64,000 bases of DNA. Source: Polydactylus sextarius. Taxonomy: Eukaryota > Chordata > Actinopteri > Polynemidae. Shown here piece after piece: positions 48,911-61,358 of the stretch. Positions within the stretch are counted from its first letter, which is position 1. Every line of letters begins with the position of its first letter. The DNA is taken from the NCBI GenBank assembly GCA_016801845.1, contig CM028916.1:20164014-20228013 (forward strand), in the 5' to 3' direction. The notes beneath the pieces were generated by a model that saw only the letters and a program-made list of their open reading frames with translations, was not told the DNA's origin and made no database searches. Made by a program: the position numbers and the translations under genes.

Positions 48911-51673
48911 ATGGCCACAACTGCAGATGGCTGCATTCAGTTCACGCGCCATGCAGGTGATGTCCTGCTCAACTTCAACCGTCTCCGCAGCAGGAACATC
49001 CTGACTGATGTCACCATACATGTGGACGGGCAGAATTTTCACGCTCACAAGGCCATCCTGGTGGCCTGCAGGTACGGCCCTTTATGTCCACAATCTCTGT
49101 GTATTTCATAAAAGAGTACAGTGATTAAAAGCCGCAGACTTACATCTAATTTGATGGATGAAATAACATCGTTTCCATCTTTCTTGCTTTCTTACAGTGG
49201 CTTCTTTTACTCCGTGTTCATGAACCCTGAGAATGCAAACCTTAGTGCCATCAGTTTAGACAAAGTGGACCCCAAGGGTTTCTCAATCCTGCTGGATTTG
49301 ATGTACACATCCTGTCTGAACCTTAAAGAGAGTCTGGCCGTCGCCACCATGAACACAGCGATCTACCTCCAAATGGAACATGTGGTTGAAACCTGCTCCA
49401 GGTTCATCAAGTCCAGGTAAAACACACAAGACATTGTGATAGGATACAGCACCCTGACTGTAAAAATAGAAGGAATCTAACTCGAGGTCGAATGTGTTTC
49501 TGTAGGCATCAGCCACTGAATATGCAGAGCGAAGAGCCGCTGGTCAACTCGTTACATTGGACTGAGAAGAACCCGGCTTTGAGCCCCGTCGATGAAAAAG
49601 AACCAGATATAAGAAACGGCCACACAGCAACCTCATCGTCTTTGCAGGACTTCAAGTGTGGTATCCCCAATGTTTTCAGGGGCATCAACACATCTGGCTC
49701 CTATCACGTCTACGGTGATCTCCATGTCGCTGCTGGGAAGTTGGAGGGTTTCCATAAGATCAGCGCCCTTCCCAGAGGAGGAGCTTTGTCCCAGAAACGA
49801 TGCTCACACACAACCAACACCAACATGACTCATAGTGAATCCAGCACCATTATCTCCCACCCGGTGCTGTCCCACCCCAGCTTCCCCACTAATATTATTC
49901 AATCGGCAAGAGTCTACCACGGGCCTGCTGCTCCTATGGAAGAAGAAGGCATTCAGCATCCGCAAACCAGCTGCCTGAGGTTGTCCCCATGCAAAGGTGT
50001 CATCTGTAGCCCTCAAAGCCCACTTCGATCTGACTGTCAGCCAAACTCACCCACTGAGTCTAGCAGCAGCAGAAACGCAACCATGAGCCTCAAACAGCCC
50101 TCACACTGCCCGAAAGACACCAAGGCTCACAACTGGAAGAAGTACAAGTTCATTGTTATGAACCAAACTCCTGATGAGAATGAAAAAGAGTCTCAGGGAG
50201 GCAACGCTGAAGCTACTGCCATGTCTCCTACATTAAGCCCCTGCAGTGTAGGTACAGCATCTGGACACAGTGACGTCCAGTCAGACGAAGGAGCCGGTGA
50301 ACACAGAGAAGAAATGTCCACGTCTCAGAGCACCGACAGCTGCAGCAGCAGCACCTGCAGCAGCATCAGGTAAAACTGCATGTCACGAAACTGTAAAATT
50401 ACACTTAATATAAATGTGTTCAACAGAAAAACTTGATTTGTTGGTCTTCATCTGGTTTTACAGCCACAGATGCTCCTCCTGTGGCTGCGACAGCCCTCAG
50501 TGCATGGAGATGGATCACCTTTCTCCTGACTCGTACAACAGAGACGACTCCACCAAGCTACACCACTCAGAGTATTCCCCCTCCAGCTGTGGTAAGAGCA
50601 CACCACTAATATCACTATAGGAATAATTTAGCAGAATTTTTTAGAAGAAAGCTGACTGAACACTTGTTTCCACAGAAAACAACACCTACTTCTGCAATGG
50701 TTGTGACTCCAAGTTCACAGATGAAGATTCCCTTAAAGACCACATGGTCCAGGTCCACAGTGACAAGCCATACAAGTGTGACTGCTGCCAGGCTGCTTTC
50801 CGCTACAAAGGCAACCTGGCCAGCCACAAGACCGTTCATACAGGTAAGATTGATATTAATATTAATATGAATATGTTATGTGCTATGACTGTTGGTGATG
50901 TGACTGATAAAATCATTGTACAACCTGCTGATCTTAACTTCCAGGTGCGAAGCCGTACCACTGCAACATCTGTGGTGCTCAGTTCAACCGACCAGCCAAC
51001 CTCAAAACTCACACCCGGATCCACTCTGGAGAAAAGCCATACAAGTGTGACACATGTGGTTCCCGGTTTGTCCAGGTGAGGGAAAAAAACCCCCAAAACA
51101 AAACTGTAACATCTTCTGCAAAGCTTTTGCACATGTAAAACCAAGACTTCTGTATGAATTTAATATATGTATATATTTTATTTTCCTCCAGGTGGCCCAT
51201 CTTCGTGCTCATGTGTTAATTCACACCGGAGAGAAGCCGTATCCTTGTGAGATCTGTGGAACACATTTCCGCCATCTTCAGACGCTCAAGAGCCACATGC
51301 GCATTCACACCGGAGAGAAGCCTTATCATGTAAGCTTGCTAGTCAGTCTCCTCTCCTAAGCTACTGTGTGTGTGTGTGTGCACTAAAATGAGAGTAATCC
51401 CTTCTCTCCCTTGATCCTTGTGCCTATCAATAGTTCTGAGTGGTAATCCAAGAGAGCTATGAACTCAAACTATGGGGGTTAGAAGACGAAACTTTACTAA
51501 TTAGTTCTTTTTTTCCCCTTTTTCTTTAGTGTGAAAAATGTGACCTCCACTTCAGACACAAGAGTCAGCTGAGGCTTCACCTTCGACAGAAACACGGCGC
51601 TGTCACGAACACCAAGGCTCAGTATCGCAGGTCTCCCAGCAACAACGCCATAAGTCTGGTGAACTCCTGCTGA
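48911..51673 (+). CDS. bcl6a: BCL6-type BTB/POZ zinc-finger transcriptional repressor (eight coding exons)
   Basis: Coding exons are 48911-49071, 49198-49416, 49506-50369, 50464-50591, 50676-50843, 50945-51075, 51192-51329 and 51530-51673, all in phase, giving 650 residues (human BCL6: 706). The BTB domain (about 1-128) keeps N21, R24 and R28, which line the groove that binds SMRT/NCOR/BCOR. The middle repression region has SPQSP..SDCQPNSPTES (about 296-311) and WKKYKFIV (KKYK at about 338-341), equivalent to the acetylated KKYK of human BCL6. Six C2H2 fingers occupy about 464-632, starting at YFCNGC and ending at FRHKSQLRLHLRQKHG. Six fingers plus the KKYK block favour BCL6 over BCL6B, which has five. 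BCL6 is a nuclear repressor that recognises TTCC/TAGAA-type sites. The a/b paralogue label is a guess from synteny. Confidence 0.93.
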
Positions 51674-52830
51674 GCCTCATCCAGTCATGTGTCATTTTTG
51701 TTTTCCTTTAACATCGGCCACCGTGTTGTCACAGGAATTTTTTTTTTTAATGCATTTGTAAATGATGCATTACCTTGTGTAAGCTGTTTGTGTAAAGTTA
51801 ATGCTTGTTGTCGTGAATGTGTATCAACAGAATGTATATTTTGAATGTGAATTTGAGCAGGTACTTCTCTAATTTGCAAATTACTTAACTGAATGTCAGC
51901 ATTGAAGGACAGTCTTCAGTTTCTCACTCGGACTGAGAATCACCGTTACAGTTTTGCGATATAGGTATGAACTTCCCCAATAATGTGGTCACAGTTTATG
52001 CAGTTATTTTTCAACAGACGCGTTTTGTTAATAAGATAATATATATTTCGAGATTGCCATCTGCTGGCAGAGTACGGATATCTGTACGTTTTGTTTTTCT
52101 TACGCACAGTGAGCTTCGCTGACTGTTGATAACACAAGGGCTTATTATTTTATCATTTCATAGTTTGTGGTACATGTTTTAATATGTACAGATTGTTGTT
52201 TATTTGGAAAAAAAATGCTTTATATATATTTTCTTTTCTTTTTTTTCCGATCATTTCTAGGCTCCTGTTGGTATTTTGCACATATTCATAATGCTGTGAT
52301 TCATATATTTTCATACTTTTTAAATATTTCCACTTAAAATGTTGACCTGTTGAAATAGTTTGTTAAACCCCATGCACAGCACCTGCTACGTTCTTATTTA
52401 TATCCTGTTTTTCTTTGCTGTACTCTATTACATTTTGGTGCTGCAATGATCCAGTGTCCCCAGAGGATCATTTAAATTTGATGGTATTTTATCTTACCTT
52501 ATGTATTATAGTGCACTCGTACCAACCGGTGTATTCATAGTGCCTTACAGTCACACTTTTCTATGACTAACTGTTTGATGCGTATTGCAAGTCTGACAAT
52601 GAAAGCCCTGGTAGTTATAAAATGCTTTTGTGATGCATTTCCTATTTCGCATTTGACACTTTGCCCTGTTGTTATGTGTATGCATGTAAGGTACTGTTGT
52701 TATGGAAGCTGATAATCTGTTGTGTACAGCTCTTAAAATGCAGATACACCAGGCATCAAGCTAAAAAAAATGCTCAGGAATATTAGTAATATGTAAGCAA
52801 ATGTCTTTGTAACTGCAGACGCGCACACAC

Positions 52831-52861
<31 letters not shown>

Positions 52862-52900
52862 TATATATGAAAATAAAATGTATATTATGTAGCACTTACT
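51674..52900 (+). other. bcl6 3' UTR
   Basis: AT-rich sequence with TGTAAAT and TATTTATA-type elements, a (GT)n run at 52831-52854 and AATAAA at 52872-52877. The 3' UTR is therefore about 1.2 kb, if this signal is used. Confidence 0.65.
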
Positions 52901-54530
52901 TCAACTGTGTTGCTAATTATTTCTCACTCAGGGAGCGAGGGAGGGAGGGTAAACCTCTATGGCACCACCTGGTGTTCACTTGGTATCATTTATTATACAA
53001 GGATTCAACTGTGGAAGTGAAAAAAAAAATCTTAGAGAAGATGATTTATTTACCAAAAAATAATTTTCAAATTCATAAATAAAATATATGTGAATAAATC
53101 CATATTTTAAATAATTAAAACCAGTATTGAAATCTGATATGAATACAGATATGATCAATTCTGAGAATTACAAGAAAATATGATCAATTCATAGAAATAA
53201 AATAGCCATCTAGTCCTTAATTATTTACATTCATTCATTTAAGTATTTCAACTATTGCTCAACTAAGAGAAAACAGGTGAACCCTTTCATTATTTTCATT
53301 TTCGTTTTTCATTTGTCTTATAACGTGGTTAGGGTCTAATCTTCAGTGGTAAACAAACACAGGCTATTTTGGCTAATAACACAGAAGTAATTGTATTGTT
53401 CTTGTCTATATTGGGATACGTCATTAAAACACTGACGGTCAATCTAACTCAAGAGTCAAGAGCAGCAAACCTGTGGTCCAGTGAGTGAAACCAGATTGGA
53501 CATGTGGGTTAGAGCTGCTCCGACTGACTGAAATATTTTGAACTCGGTGCTCATCTGTTGACGTGAACCATGCCTCACAATAACAGATGTATACAAATAT
53601 TTAGTTTTGTGGCTGTTCTCACTGACAGTGGGTGCTCAATATAGAATACAAAGTGACGTAACGGAAAAAAAAAAAAAAAAAGCACCAGAGTTGGAACTGG
53701 TTAACATTTCTTGTTCATGAATCTACCACGTGCACCTCAACTGGTAACCATGACTGGGCACCACAGAGGAAGCTGAAAACATAAAACACTACTGTGTAAT
53801 TGATGACACTAATGTTGTAAAGAACGTGGAGAATTGTTTATGTCGCACAATAAAACACAGCCCTGTAAGGACAGACGATGTTAAATGTTGTGTACATGAT
53901 CTATAGCTAATGGAAGAGCTTGTTTGAGGAGGTTTACCCACTTATTAAAGCCATAAGGTTCATTTACTTTCTTCATCAGCATGGTCAAACTTTATCTGCT
54001 GTGTTTAGTAACATGTCATTTTTGTTTTTTATGAAGATCAGTGACCAGTTAAAGCTCCATTTCCTACTTTTGACCACTGAAAATGTCTTATGTTAATGTC
54101 TAAAACATTTTATCTTAGGATTTGTTTATTTGTTTGATGAACAAATTATGTGTCATTGTCTGTAAAATGACCTGTAAACTCACTGAACTGAAATGGTACA
54201 GTGATGCCCCCTGCTGGCTGATCAGGTTTAAACTACATGGTGTAAAACAATAACAATGAGTAGTGCATATTTTGTTAATTGATCAAAATTAAATAAAACA
54301 ACAGGAAACCAGTGTTTTCACTTTTCTGCTTTATCCAGACTCCTTCATTATACAGTACATATTTATAGATGTATGACTAGTCCCAGGTGTCATAATGAAA
54401 CACATCAAGGTTGTGGTGCAGAGTCAAATATTCAGTGAAGTATGAGCTGTATGTCACAGAAACACAGAACCTGATAATTCTACATGGCACAAAAGCAGGT
54501 CATCACATCCCTGTTGTCTGATGTTGCATG
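52900..54530. other. Convergent intergenic region between bcl6 and cmpk1
   Basis: No gene is recognised. AT-rich sequence holds a poly-A run near 53665-53681 and AATAAA sequences near 54293. It separates genes that map to different chromosomes in human. Confidence 0.5.
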
Positions 54531-54533
54531 TGT

Positions 54534-54539
54534 TTTATT
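54534..54539 (-). terminator. cmpk1 polyadenylation signal
   Basis: TTTATT on the + strand is AATAAA on the minus strand, about 540 bases past the cmpk1 stop. It is the best-placed candidate but not the only AT-rich option. Confidence 0.5.
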
Positions 54540-55079
54540 TGGATGCCTGACAGGCTACTGGTTACTCCGTAAAGTCTTAAAGCGATTCAAGTCTGTCGCC
54601 ATCAGGTGAACAACTATTTGGTCTGAAGCATTATGGCTGCTTCCAGTGACATACATGAAGATATTAGTAACATTCCATTTTTTCCAGACTTTCAGTACTG
54701 TAAGTGTCTTTGATTGAGAGAAAGTGTCTCTTTAAACTAATGATACTCTTTGATAATTCATTTTGATCCTATGTAAAGGCCTCGGACTAATTAAACTAAC
54801 CAAACTGATTAAAGACAAGGCAGATGAGCTGTCAGCTCTTCTGTATGAACTAATTGATCACAAGTAGCTGCTAGACAAGTCTGTTTACCTCTCATTCACA
54901 CCAATGCATACTGTATACACACTCACAAACAGTGCAGCAATTATAAAAGACATGGAAAACAAAATAAAGTAACCAAAGTAAAAAGTCATATGAATGGACA
55001 TAAACTTGTTATAGTGTACTTGCAGTTGATAAAAAGAAAACTAAAAAGGTAAGTGAATGTTGTTGGCAGCTGGGAAAGT

Positions 55080-58000
55080 TCAACCCTCCTTGTCTAGGAT
55101 GGCTTTCACATCAGCAAACACCTGGAAGAGAAAGAACAAGGAAGTGACTCAACAGGACATAAACATGTGACCTTATATATCCTGGAGCCTATCCCAGCTT
55201 ACAGGCGAGGGCAAGGCACACCCTGGACAGTCGCCAGCTCGTTGCAACAACAAAAATAATTTGTCGGATTTTATTTTTCCCCTTAATTTCTGAATTATTG
55301 GGGGGAAAAAAAAGAATGATGATGAATTCCTTGTTTACTTTTTCCTCTTATGCATCGCAAACTGGACCGGTTGTAATGTCCCAAAGTTAAGACTCAAAGT
55401 GAGCACAGGGAAAAAAAAAAATCTCCTCACTCATCTCATTACTTTCAGAAGAAAACAAACAAAGAAACATCAAGATGAATTTTCCCATTTAGGTTATTTT
55501 TTTTTAAAGAACATCTTAAACACATCCACTCGGGCCTCAACATTTAACTGGGACAGTTTTCCCTTCTGCCTGACTAGAGTATTTTCCCATGTACTGCAGT
55601 AATGCCCCTGAGCCTGAAACTGGAGCCAGTCCTGTTTCATCATCTTTCCAGACTTTGTTGGCAAACAGAACAAAATTACTTGATTATAGTTTTACCACTG
55701 ATGTGGGACTGAATTAAACCTGTTAAAATTTGAAATCTCACAAACTTGTATTTTTACAGTGTGGTCTGTCTTTACTTAAATCCATCAGATAACAGCAACA
55801 ACATAAAGAGATAATACTGTTTAAATGGGGGTATGTTTAAATTCTGTTATGTGATTTACAAGTTTATCAATCTCAAGCTCACTCTGCTGTTGTAGATGAC
55901 ATGTGTTTTTTTCCACCTTCCTGTATCCTCCACCCTCTGAACTTCCCTTCACGAGTCTGTCAGTGCCGTTTATACAAGATACAGCCACATTCTCCTACAG
56001 GTGATATTTACTCACCTCGTCCACAGAACGAGAGGCGTCTACGGTGCGCACCTTGCCGTGTTTCTCATACAGTTCAATGATTGGTCGTGTAGACTGCAGG
56101 TAGGTTTGGATTCTGCATCAAAAAGAAATATGCCTGGTTATTGGGGTCAGAGGACACAGGGGACTCAAAGGAGACACAAATTAGGTCAAAACACACATGC
56201 AGTTATCCAACAGTCAGTTAAATGGGTCAGAGAAATCTATACTGATCAAATATGCTTGTTTTATTTCTTAGAAGCAGAGGGAAATCAGAACAGGGCATCA
56301 ACTGCCAAAAGCAGGACATTTTTGTAAAGACGTGCTGAAAAGAAGTTCATTCTGAAATCTGGGGTTAAACACTGATGGAAACTCAGGACTGTACCTTTTC
56401 TCCAGACTTTCTCTGTTGTCGTCTGTGCGTCCACTGCTCTTCCCTCTTTCTAGACATCTGTTGATGCAGACCTGTGCACAAAAGAGATCATGTCCTCAGT
56501 GTAGAACAGCTCAGGGATATCAGCTCAGCACTCTGTATGTAACTAAAAACAGCTAGGGCAGATCGGCTCTCTAGTTCCCATGACCTACCTCATTGCCACA
56601 GTCAAAGAAAAGCACAAATTTGACGTCTGCTTTTCCGTCCATGACAGTGTTCCAACCCTGAAGGTTGTCCTCGTTTCGGGGGAAACCGTCGATGAGGAAA
56701 CGGAACTTTTTCTCATCCTTTTGCATCGTCTCTTCCATCGCCTTCAGGTACAGAAACAACAATCTCAGTCCTTTTATGATTTTAGGCATTTATCAAAGCG
56801 ATAGCTTTGTTCCACATACACCATAAAAAAAAGAGCGATGAATGAACAAATTCTATTCAGTTTTCTCTGGATAGATGCACATTAAAAACAGTTTCATGGT
56901 CAAGAAAACTGTGTAGCATCACAGTGCAGCTTTTTTTTCCCAGTGGTGCTGAAAGTTGTCCAAAATCATCATATAGGTGATGAAATATTTGCAACAGTCC
57001 ATGTTAGGCATGTACTTATTATATTTCAATTATCATCTTTTTCATTTACTGTTTAGTCTTTCATGTCAAAGACAATGACGTAGTTGCAATCACATTTTAC
57101 CAATCAGCTCAGCTTTTCCAGCACTAATCATGAGATATTGAGCCCAGATGTTGGAAGACAAGGAAGTGGAATTAAAAGTTTTTTTTTTTTAAATCAGAGT
57201 TCAATCATTAACATTTTGTTTGGTCAGGGTTTAACTTGTGTAAAACAAATAAAAACTTGATTTGAAGCCAATATTTGGTACCTACCTTCCTGAGTAGGTT
57301 GATGGTGATTTCCACAGGGACAATTTTGCCCTCTTTGATGTAGCTGGCAATGAGCTGTCCAAACTCTGATCCCTCTCTAGCTCGCTCTGCTCTCAGCAAG
57401 TCCCCAGCTGACAAATGAGTGTAGCTATAGTTCTGAGAGATGTAAAAAAAAAAAAAACACAGTGCATTTTTTTTTAAATATGAAAAGTGTGATAAAAAAA
57501 AAATAAATAAATAAAAATTAACAAAGACATTGAGTGAATTGAGGGAGAGGTGAAAGTGACTTTTTCCCCCCTGAAAAAGTGAAAGTGACTTTTTTGTATA
57601 TGTATACATTTCTATCTACACTAAAACTCCACAGTGATGACGACAGCTTTTGCAGACAGGCAAAATCCTCCTCACTCATAAGTCCGGAAAAGTCACTTCT
57701 TGTATACAGAATGAAAGGAGCCTCTATTCATAGCTGCCATTCTGGCCTAACCACAGTATTTGAAGCAGCCAACACCCAGGAAGATCCGTGAGCAGAGGTA
57801 GTCATAAAGTCCCTTGAATAAAAGTTCTCTCTCAGTGAATCACATACACACTAAAGAATCAATATTTACCCCATAGAGCTGAACCTTCATAAGAGTTTAA
57901 GGAAACCTTAAGTCCTTAATTAAACGTAACTTATTAAGTTAACTTTTTGTCAAACCCATAGGAATGGTATGTGTGTCTGGGACAAATATTGAAGAAAGCT

Positions 58001-58975
58001 CAACTTGATTTAACAACATATCATTTCATTGTAGACGTGCAACTTTTCTACACTGATCTTGACCCGTCTGATTATCTGTAAAAACACAGCAGATGACGCT
58101 TGATGATGTGAACACACAGCTGCCCAAAGTACAACACAGACTAAAACAAACAAGTGCTCAGCTGAGGTGAGAAATAGCTGATGGGAATGTATTGGATCTA
58201 TCCAGCACACCTAGAATGGGATGAGGTGACGTTAACTCAGCCAATAAATGTCTAAGTCAACACACAATATGTTTGATCAAAGTCGAGGGTGTGTGGCTAA
58301 GAGCTCTCCAGATATAGACTGATCATTAAGTAATCTCAGCTGCATAGATAAGTGAATGATAAACATGAACAACAACATGAAACAAACGTCAACAAGGAAC
58401 TTTCTGTTGGCTGTTTGTTTGTAAGTGAAGCGAGATGAACGGGATTTAATTAGCCTTATTTACTCAGACGAACTAATTAAACACTGTGCTACACTTCATA
58501 TTTTACTAAACTGGTTCCACTGGAAGTCTTCAATATTTTTTTTAAATATTTAAATAATACTATATTTGCTATTGTGTGTCCCCACCAGCTTTAAATATGA
58601 GTACATCGACTACACAGGCTGCGAGGCTAGTTAGCTAACTGGCTAACACACTGGTTCATTTTAGAGGGCAACCGGAAGTCGGTGAAAACAAGACATTAGC
58701 TCGTAAAACGGTGCAAATAAAAGACACAACATGGGTAAAAATCACTAAACACACTTTTCATTCCAAAATGCTACATCCTGATGATGAAACGGGATATTTT
58801 TCATTGTCCATTTTCTCGCCATCTTTCGTACCTCCACGATTTTGGAGCACTGGGTCCCTTTGCCGGCGCCAGGCCCGCCCAGCACGAAGACAACCTGCGG
58901 CTTCATCATCTGCGAGACCCGGTATAACAAGCTCGGCACCCTCTGAGACAAGCTCCCGAACAAACTGCCGATCAT
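55080..58975 (-). CDS. cmpk1: UMP-CMP kinase (six exons)
   Basis: Coding exons, 5' to 3' on the minus strand, are 58975-58832, 57432-57286, 56741-56589, 56471-56395, 56112-56016 and 55121-55080; junctions keep phase and give 219 residues. The P-loop GGPGAGKGTQC is at 33-43. The NMP-binding region follows (YTHLSAGDLLRAERA, then YIKEGKIVPVEIT), then FLIDGFPRNEDNLQGW, VLFFDCGNE, the lid RCLERGKSSGRTDDN, and VFADVKAILDKEG at the end. The enzyme transfers phosphate from ATP to UMP, CMP and dCMP in pyrimidine nucleotide synthesis. The first 23 residues are basic with no acidic residue, and MM at 23-24 allows a short cytosolic form starting MKPQVVFV. Intron 1 (57433-58831) holds an ETS motif ACCGGAAGT at 58671. 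Introns 2 and 5 have A/T runs; intron 5 carries a dispersed repeat at 55181-55244. Confidence 0.94.
55181..55244. mobile_element. Fragment of an abundant teleost dispersed repeat in cmpk1 intron 5
   Basis: CCTGGAGCCTATCCCAGCTT, then GCGAGGGCAAGGCACACC and CTGGACAGTCGCCAGCTCG. I recognise this as the tail block of a very common fish repeat that reads CCCAGCTG...GTACACCCTGGACAGGTCGCCAGTC. It lies 60 bp from the last cmpk1 exon. Confidence 0.7.
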
Positions 58976-59960
58976 AAACCAGCACCGCCAGCTGCAGACG
59001 TGAACCGGCGGGGTGTGTGTGGGGTTGCAGGCAGAAATAATAAACCGAGCCGACCGGTGAATGCGTGTCAGTGTCAGTGGGTAGGAAGTCGCGGAGCTAA
59101 ACGACACCACTTCCGCTGTCGACTTCAGCGACCAATGGGGTCTTCGCAGAGGCGTGACGCAAAGTGTAGCCCCGCCCAGTCGCACTTGTTATTTTTTTTC
59201 AATGCAGCGGTCGGGTGACGCCCCTCTCCTGCTCCTCCAGCATCAGCACCAGCACCTCCACACCGAACACGGCGACCCGCGGCAGGAGGAGAATGCTTTC
59301 CGGTCCGTGATGTTCACCAGCCGGAGGAGACACAGCCATGAGACGGATAACGGAGAGACGGCGGGGTACAGTCACTGTTTTCTGCACGATTATGTTGCCT
59401 CGCTGCCTCCATTCATGATGCACCATTCATGCATCCCCAAGAATGGAAGCGCACCGCGAGGAAAACACTGAAATCGCCTTTTATAGCCCGCCTTTATCAG
59501 ACACATCCTCGCTCATTTGATGGAGCTTCTTTTCATGTAGGTCAAAGTGACGAAGAGCCCGATTTTGTCTTTTGAGGGCGCCGCGCGAATGTAGGGCTGA
59601 TACAGGAAAGCCAAGCGAACAAAAGACATCCAAGCCCCCTCCTCCTCCTCCACCACCACCACCACCTCCTCCTCCTCTCTGACGCACCTGGCTGCCCTGT
59701 CGCCTCTTGACATGACAGCACAGAGCCGGGAGCAGAGCAGCAGGATCAAGGGGCACCGACGTGCAGCCGGACGTGTGGACTCGACCAGGAGCGGAGGACG
59801 CACGGTGGAGAAGCAGCAACAGCAGCCCAGGGGAGGCCGGATTGCAGTTTCTGGGGACGAGCGCCAAGGGCAGTGCGGCAGTCAGCAGGCAGACCGGGGG
59901 GAGGAGGCTGCGGAGATCTGTGATACTTCCCCCCCAAGTAGTCCCCATTGCGCTCTCACC
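58830..59960. promoter_or_regulatory. GC-rich bidirectional promoter of cmpk1 and fam78b
   Basis: CpG dinucleotides become dense from cmpk1 exon 1 to about 59960, unlike the AT-rich flanks. Between the divergent genes lie an ETS-type CACTTCCGC (59108-59116), a CCAAT box (59132-59136) and a CRE-like CGTGACGCAA (59152-59161). There is no TATA box. cmpk1 transcription probably starts near 59040-59130 on the minus strand and fam78b at or after about 59200 on the plus strand. Confidence 0.6.
59637..59681. repeat. (CCT)n/(CCA)n trinucleotide tract
   Basis: CCTCCTCCTCC, then CACCACCACCACCAC, then CCTCCTCCTCC. A polypyrimidine-rich triplet tract in the putative fam78b leader. Confidence 0.85.
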
Positions 59961-60203
59961 TCCATATCATCCTGAAAATATGATGCTGGATGCTTTCATG
60001 TTTGATCAGTGGTGACTGTGATACTCCCTCCCATCATTTTCTCTCCTTTCCCTTCCCAACCAATCAGTGAGGATGGGCAATTAAAAGATTAGATCTGTTC
60101 TTCAGGTAAGGGTGGAACCCGGAGGGGACTGATGTGCATACTGGCCAGGTATCATTTGCTCCCTTCCTCTCTGGTTTTGCTCATTTTGCTTGTCGTCTGC
60201 ACT

Positions 60204-61358
60204 ATGGGCTGTATTCAGAGCATTGCATGCAAGCCCCGCATCAGACGGGAGAACATTGTGGTGTATGAGGTGTCTGCCTCTATTGACCAGTGTCCTACCA
60301 TCATTGAGGAGAACTCACCGATAGTGCTCCGTTACAAAACGCCTTACTTCAGGGCCTCAGCTGGAGTTGTGATGCCACCAGTGCCCCGAAATGAAACCTG
60401 GGTAGTGGGTTGGATCCAAGCTTGTACCCAGATGGAGTTCTACAACACCTATGGTGATATTGGCATGTAAGTGTATGGAAGACACTTTGAGACTTTAACT
60501 TTTAGTTCAGTGTGTGTGTGTGTGTGTATGTGGTTCCAAGTTTTATGTGTTTGGATGTGCACGCTGTTTTTCCTTGCTCACACACAAACTCAAGAACATC
60601 TAGACCAAAGCTCTGCACCTGCCTCTACCAAAAACAAAGCCTCTCACCCGTCCTCTTCCTCTTCCTCCGTACACTGCCGCAGGTCCAGCTGGGAGTTACC
60701 AGAGTTGCGAGAGGGTCGGGTCAAGGCCATCAGCGACTCAGATGGCGTCAGCTACCCCTGGTACGGCAACACCACAGAGACGGTCACTCTCACCGGCCCC
60801 ACATCCAAACCATCCCGCCTGACGGTCAGCATGAACGACAACTTCTACCCAAGTGTGACCTGGGCGGTACCCATCAGCAATAGCAACACGCCCATGCTGA
60901 CCCACATTACCAGGGACCAGAGCTTCATCACCTGGCTGGTGGCCATGAACTCTGTCACCAAGGTGAGAAAAAACAAACTCAGAAATCACAGGGTCACAGA
61001 ATCTGTATGTTTTTCTTGCAACACAGCAGAGTCTATCACTCTAAACTTTTTAAGAATTCTGCATCTTAATTAAACATCCATATATGTGAAACTCATTTAT
61101 GTTATTCTCTACCAGGAGCGGATTGTGTTACAAACAGTGCGATGGCGGATGCGGGTGGACATCGCTGTGGATCCAGACATGCCTCTGGGCTCCCGGGCTT
61201 CGTTGATGGGTCGTCCTTATCAGGAGCAACCGCACATCCTCAACTACCAGGAGCCCATTCCTCCCAACGCGCTTGGGAGACCAAATGCCAATGATGCCCA
61301 AGTGCTAATGTGGAGGCCACGGAGAGGAGCTCCGCTAGTTGTCATACCGCCAAAATAA
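60204..61358 (+). CDS. fam78b: FAM78B family protein (three exons)
   Basis: Coding exons are 60204-60466, 60683-60962 and 61116-61358, giving 261 residues, equal to human FAM78B. The start at 60204 is chosen because it has A at -3 and G at +4 and gives the conserved MGCIQS N-terminus. An in-frame ATG at 60132 would add 24 mostly hydrophobic residues but has weak context. Diagnostic blocks are IVLRYKTPYFRAS, WVVGWIQACTQMEFYNTYGD, SSWELPELREGRVKAISDSD, YPWYGNTTETVTL, MNDNFYPSVTWAVP, DQSFITWLVAMN and NANDAQVLMWRPRRG. GRVKAISDSDGVSYPWYG and WRMRVDIAVDP match FAM78B better than FAM78A. Molecular function is unknown. Gly2, Cys3 and Ser6 fit N-myristoylation with adjacent palmitoylation, so membrane anchoring is likely (inference). 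The gene diverges from cmpk1. Confidence 0.94.

Noticed and set aside
59481..59975. Long open frames on both strands in the CpG-rich region
   Set aside because: GC-rich, stop-poor DNA and the CCT/CCA triplet run explain them. They have no domain and lie in promoter/leader sequence.
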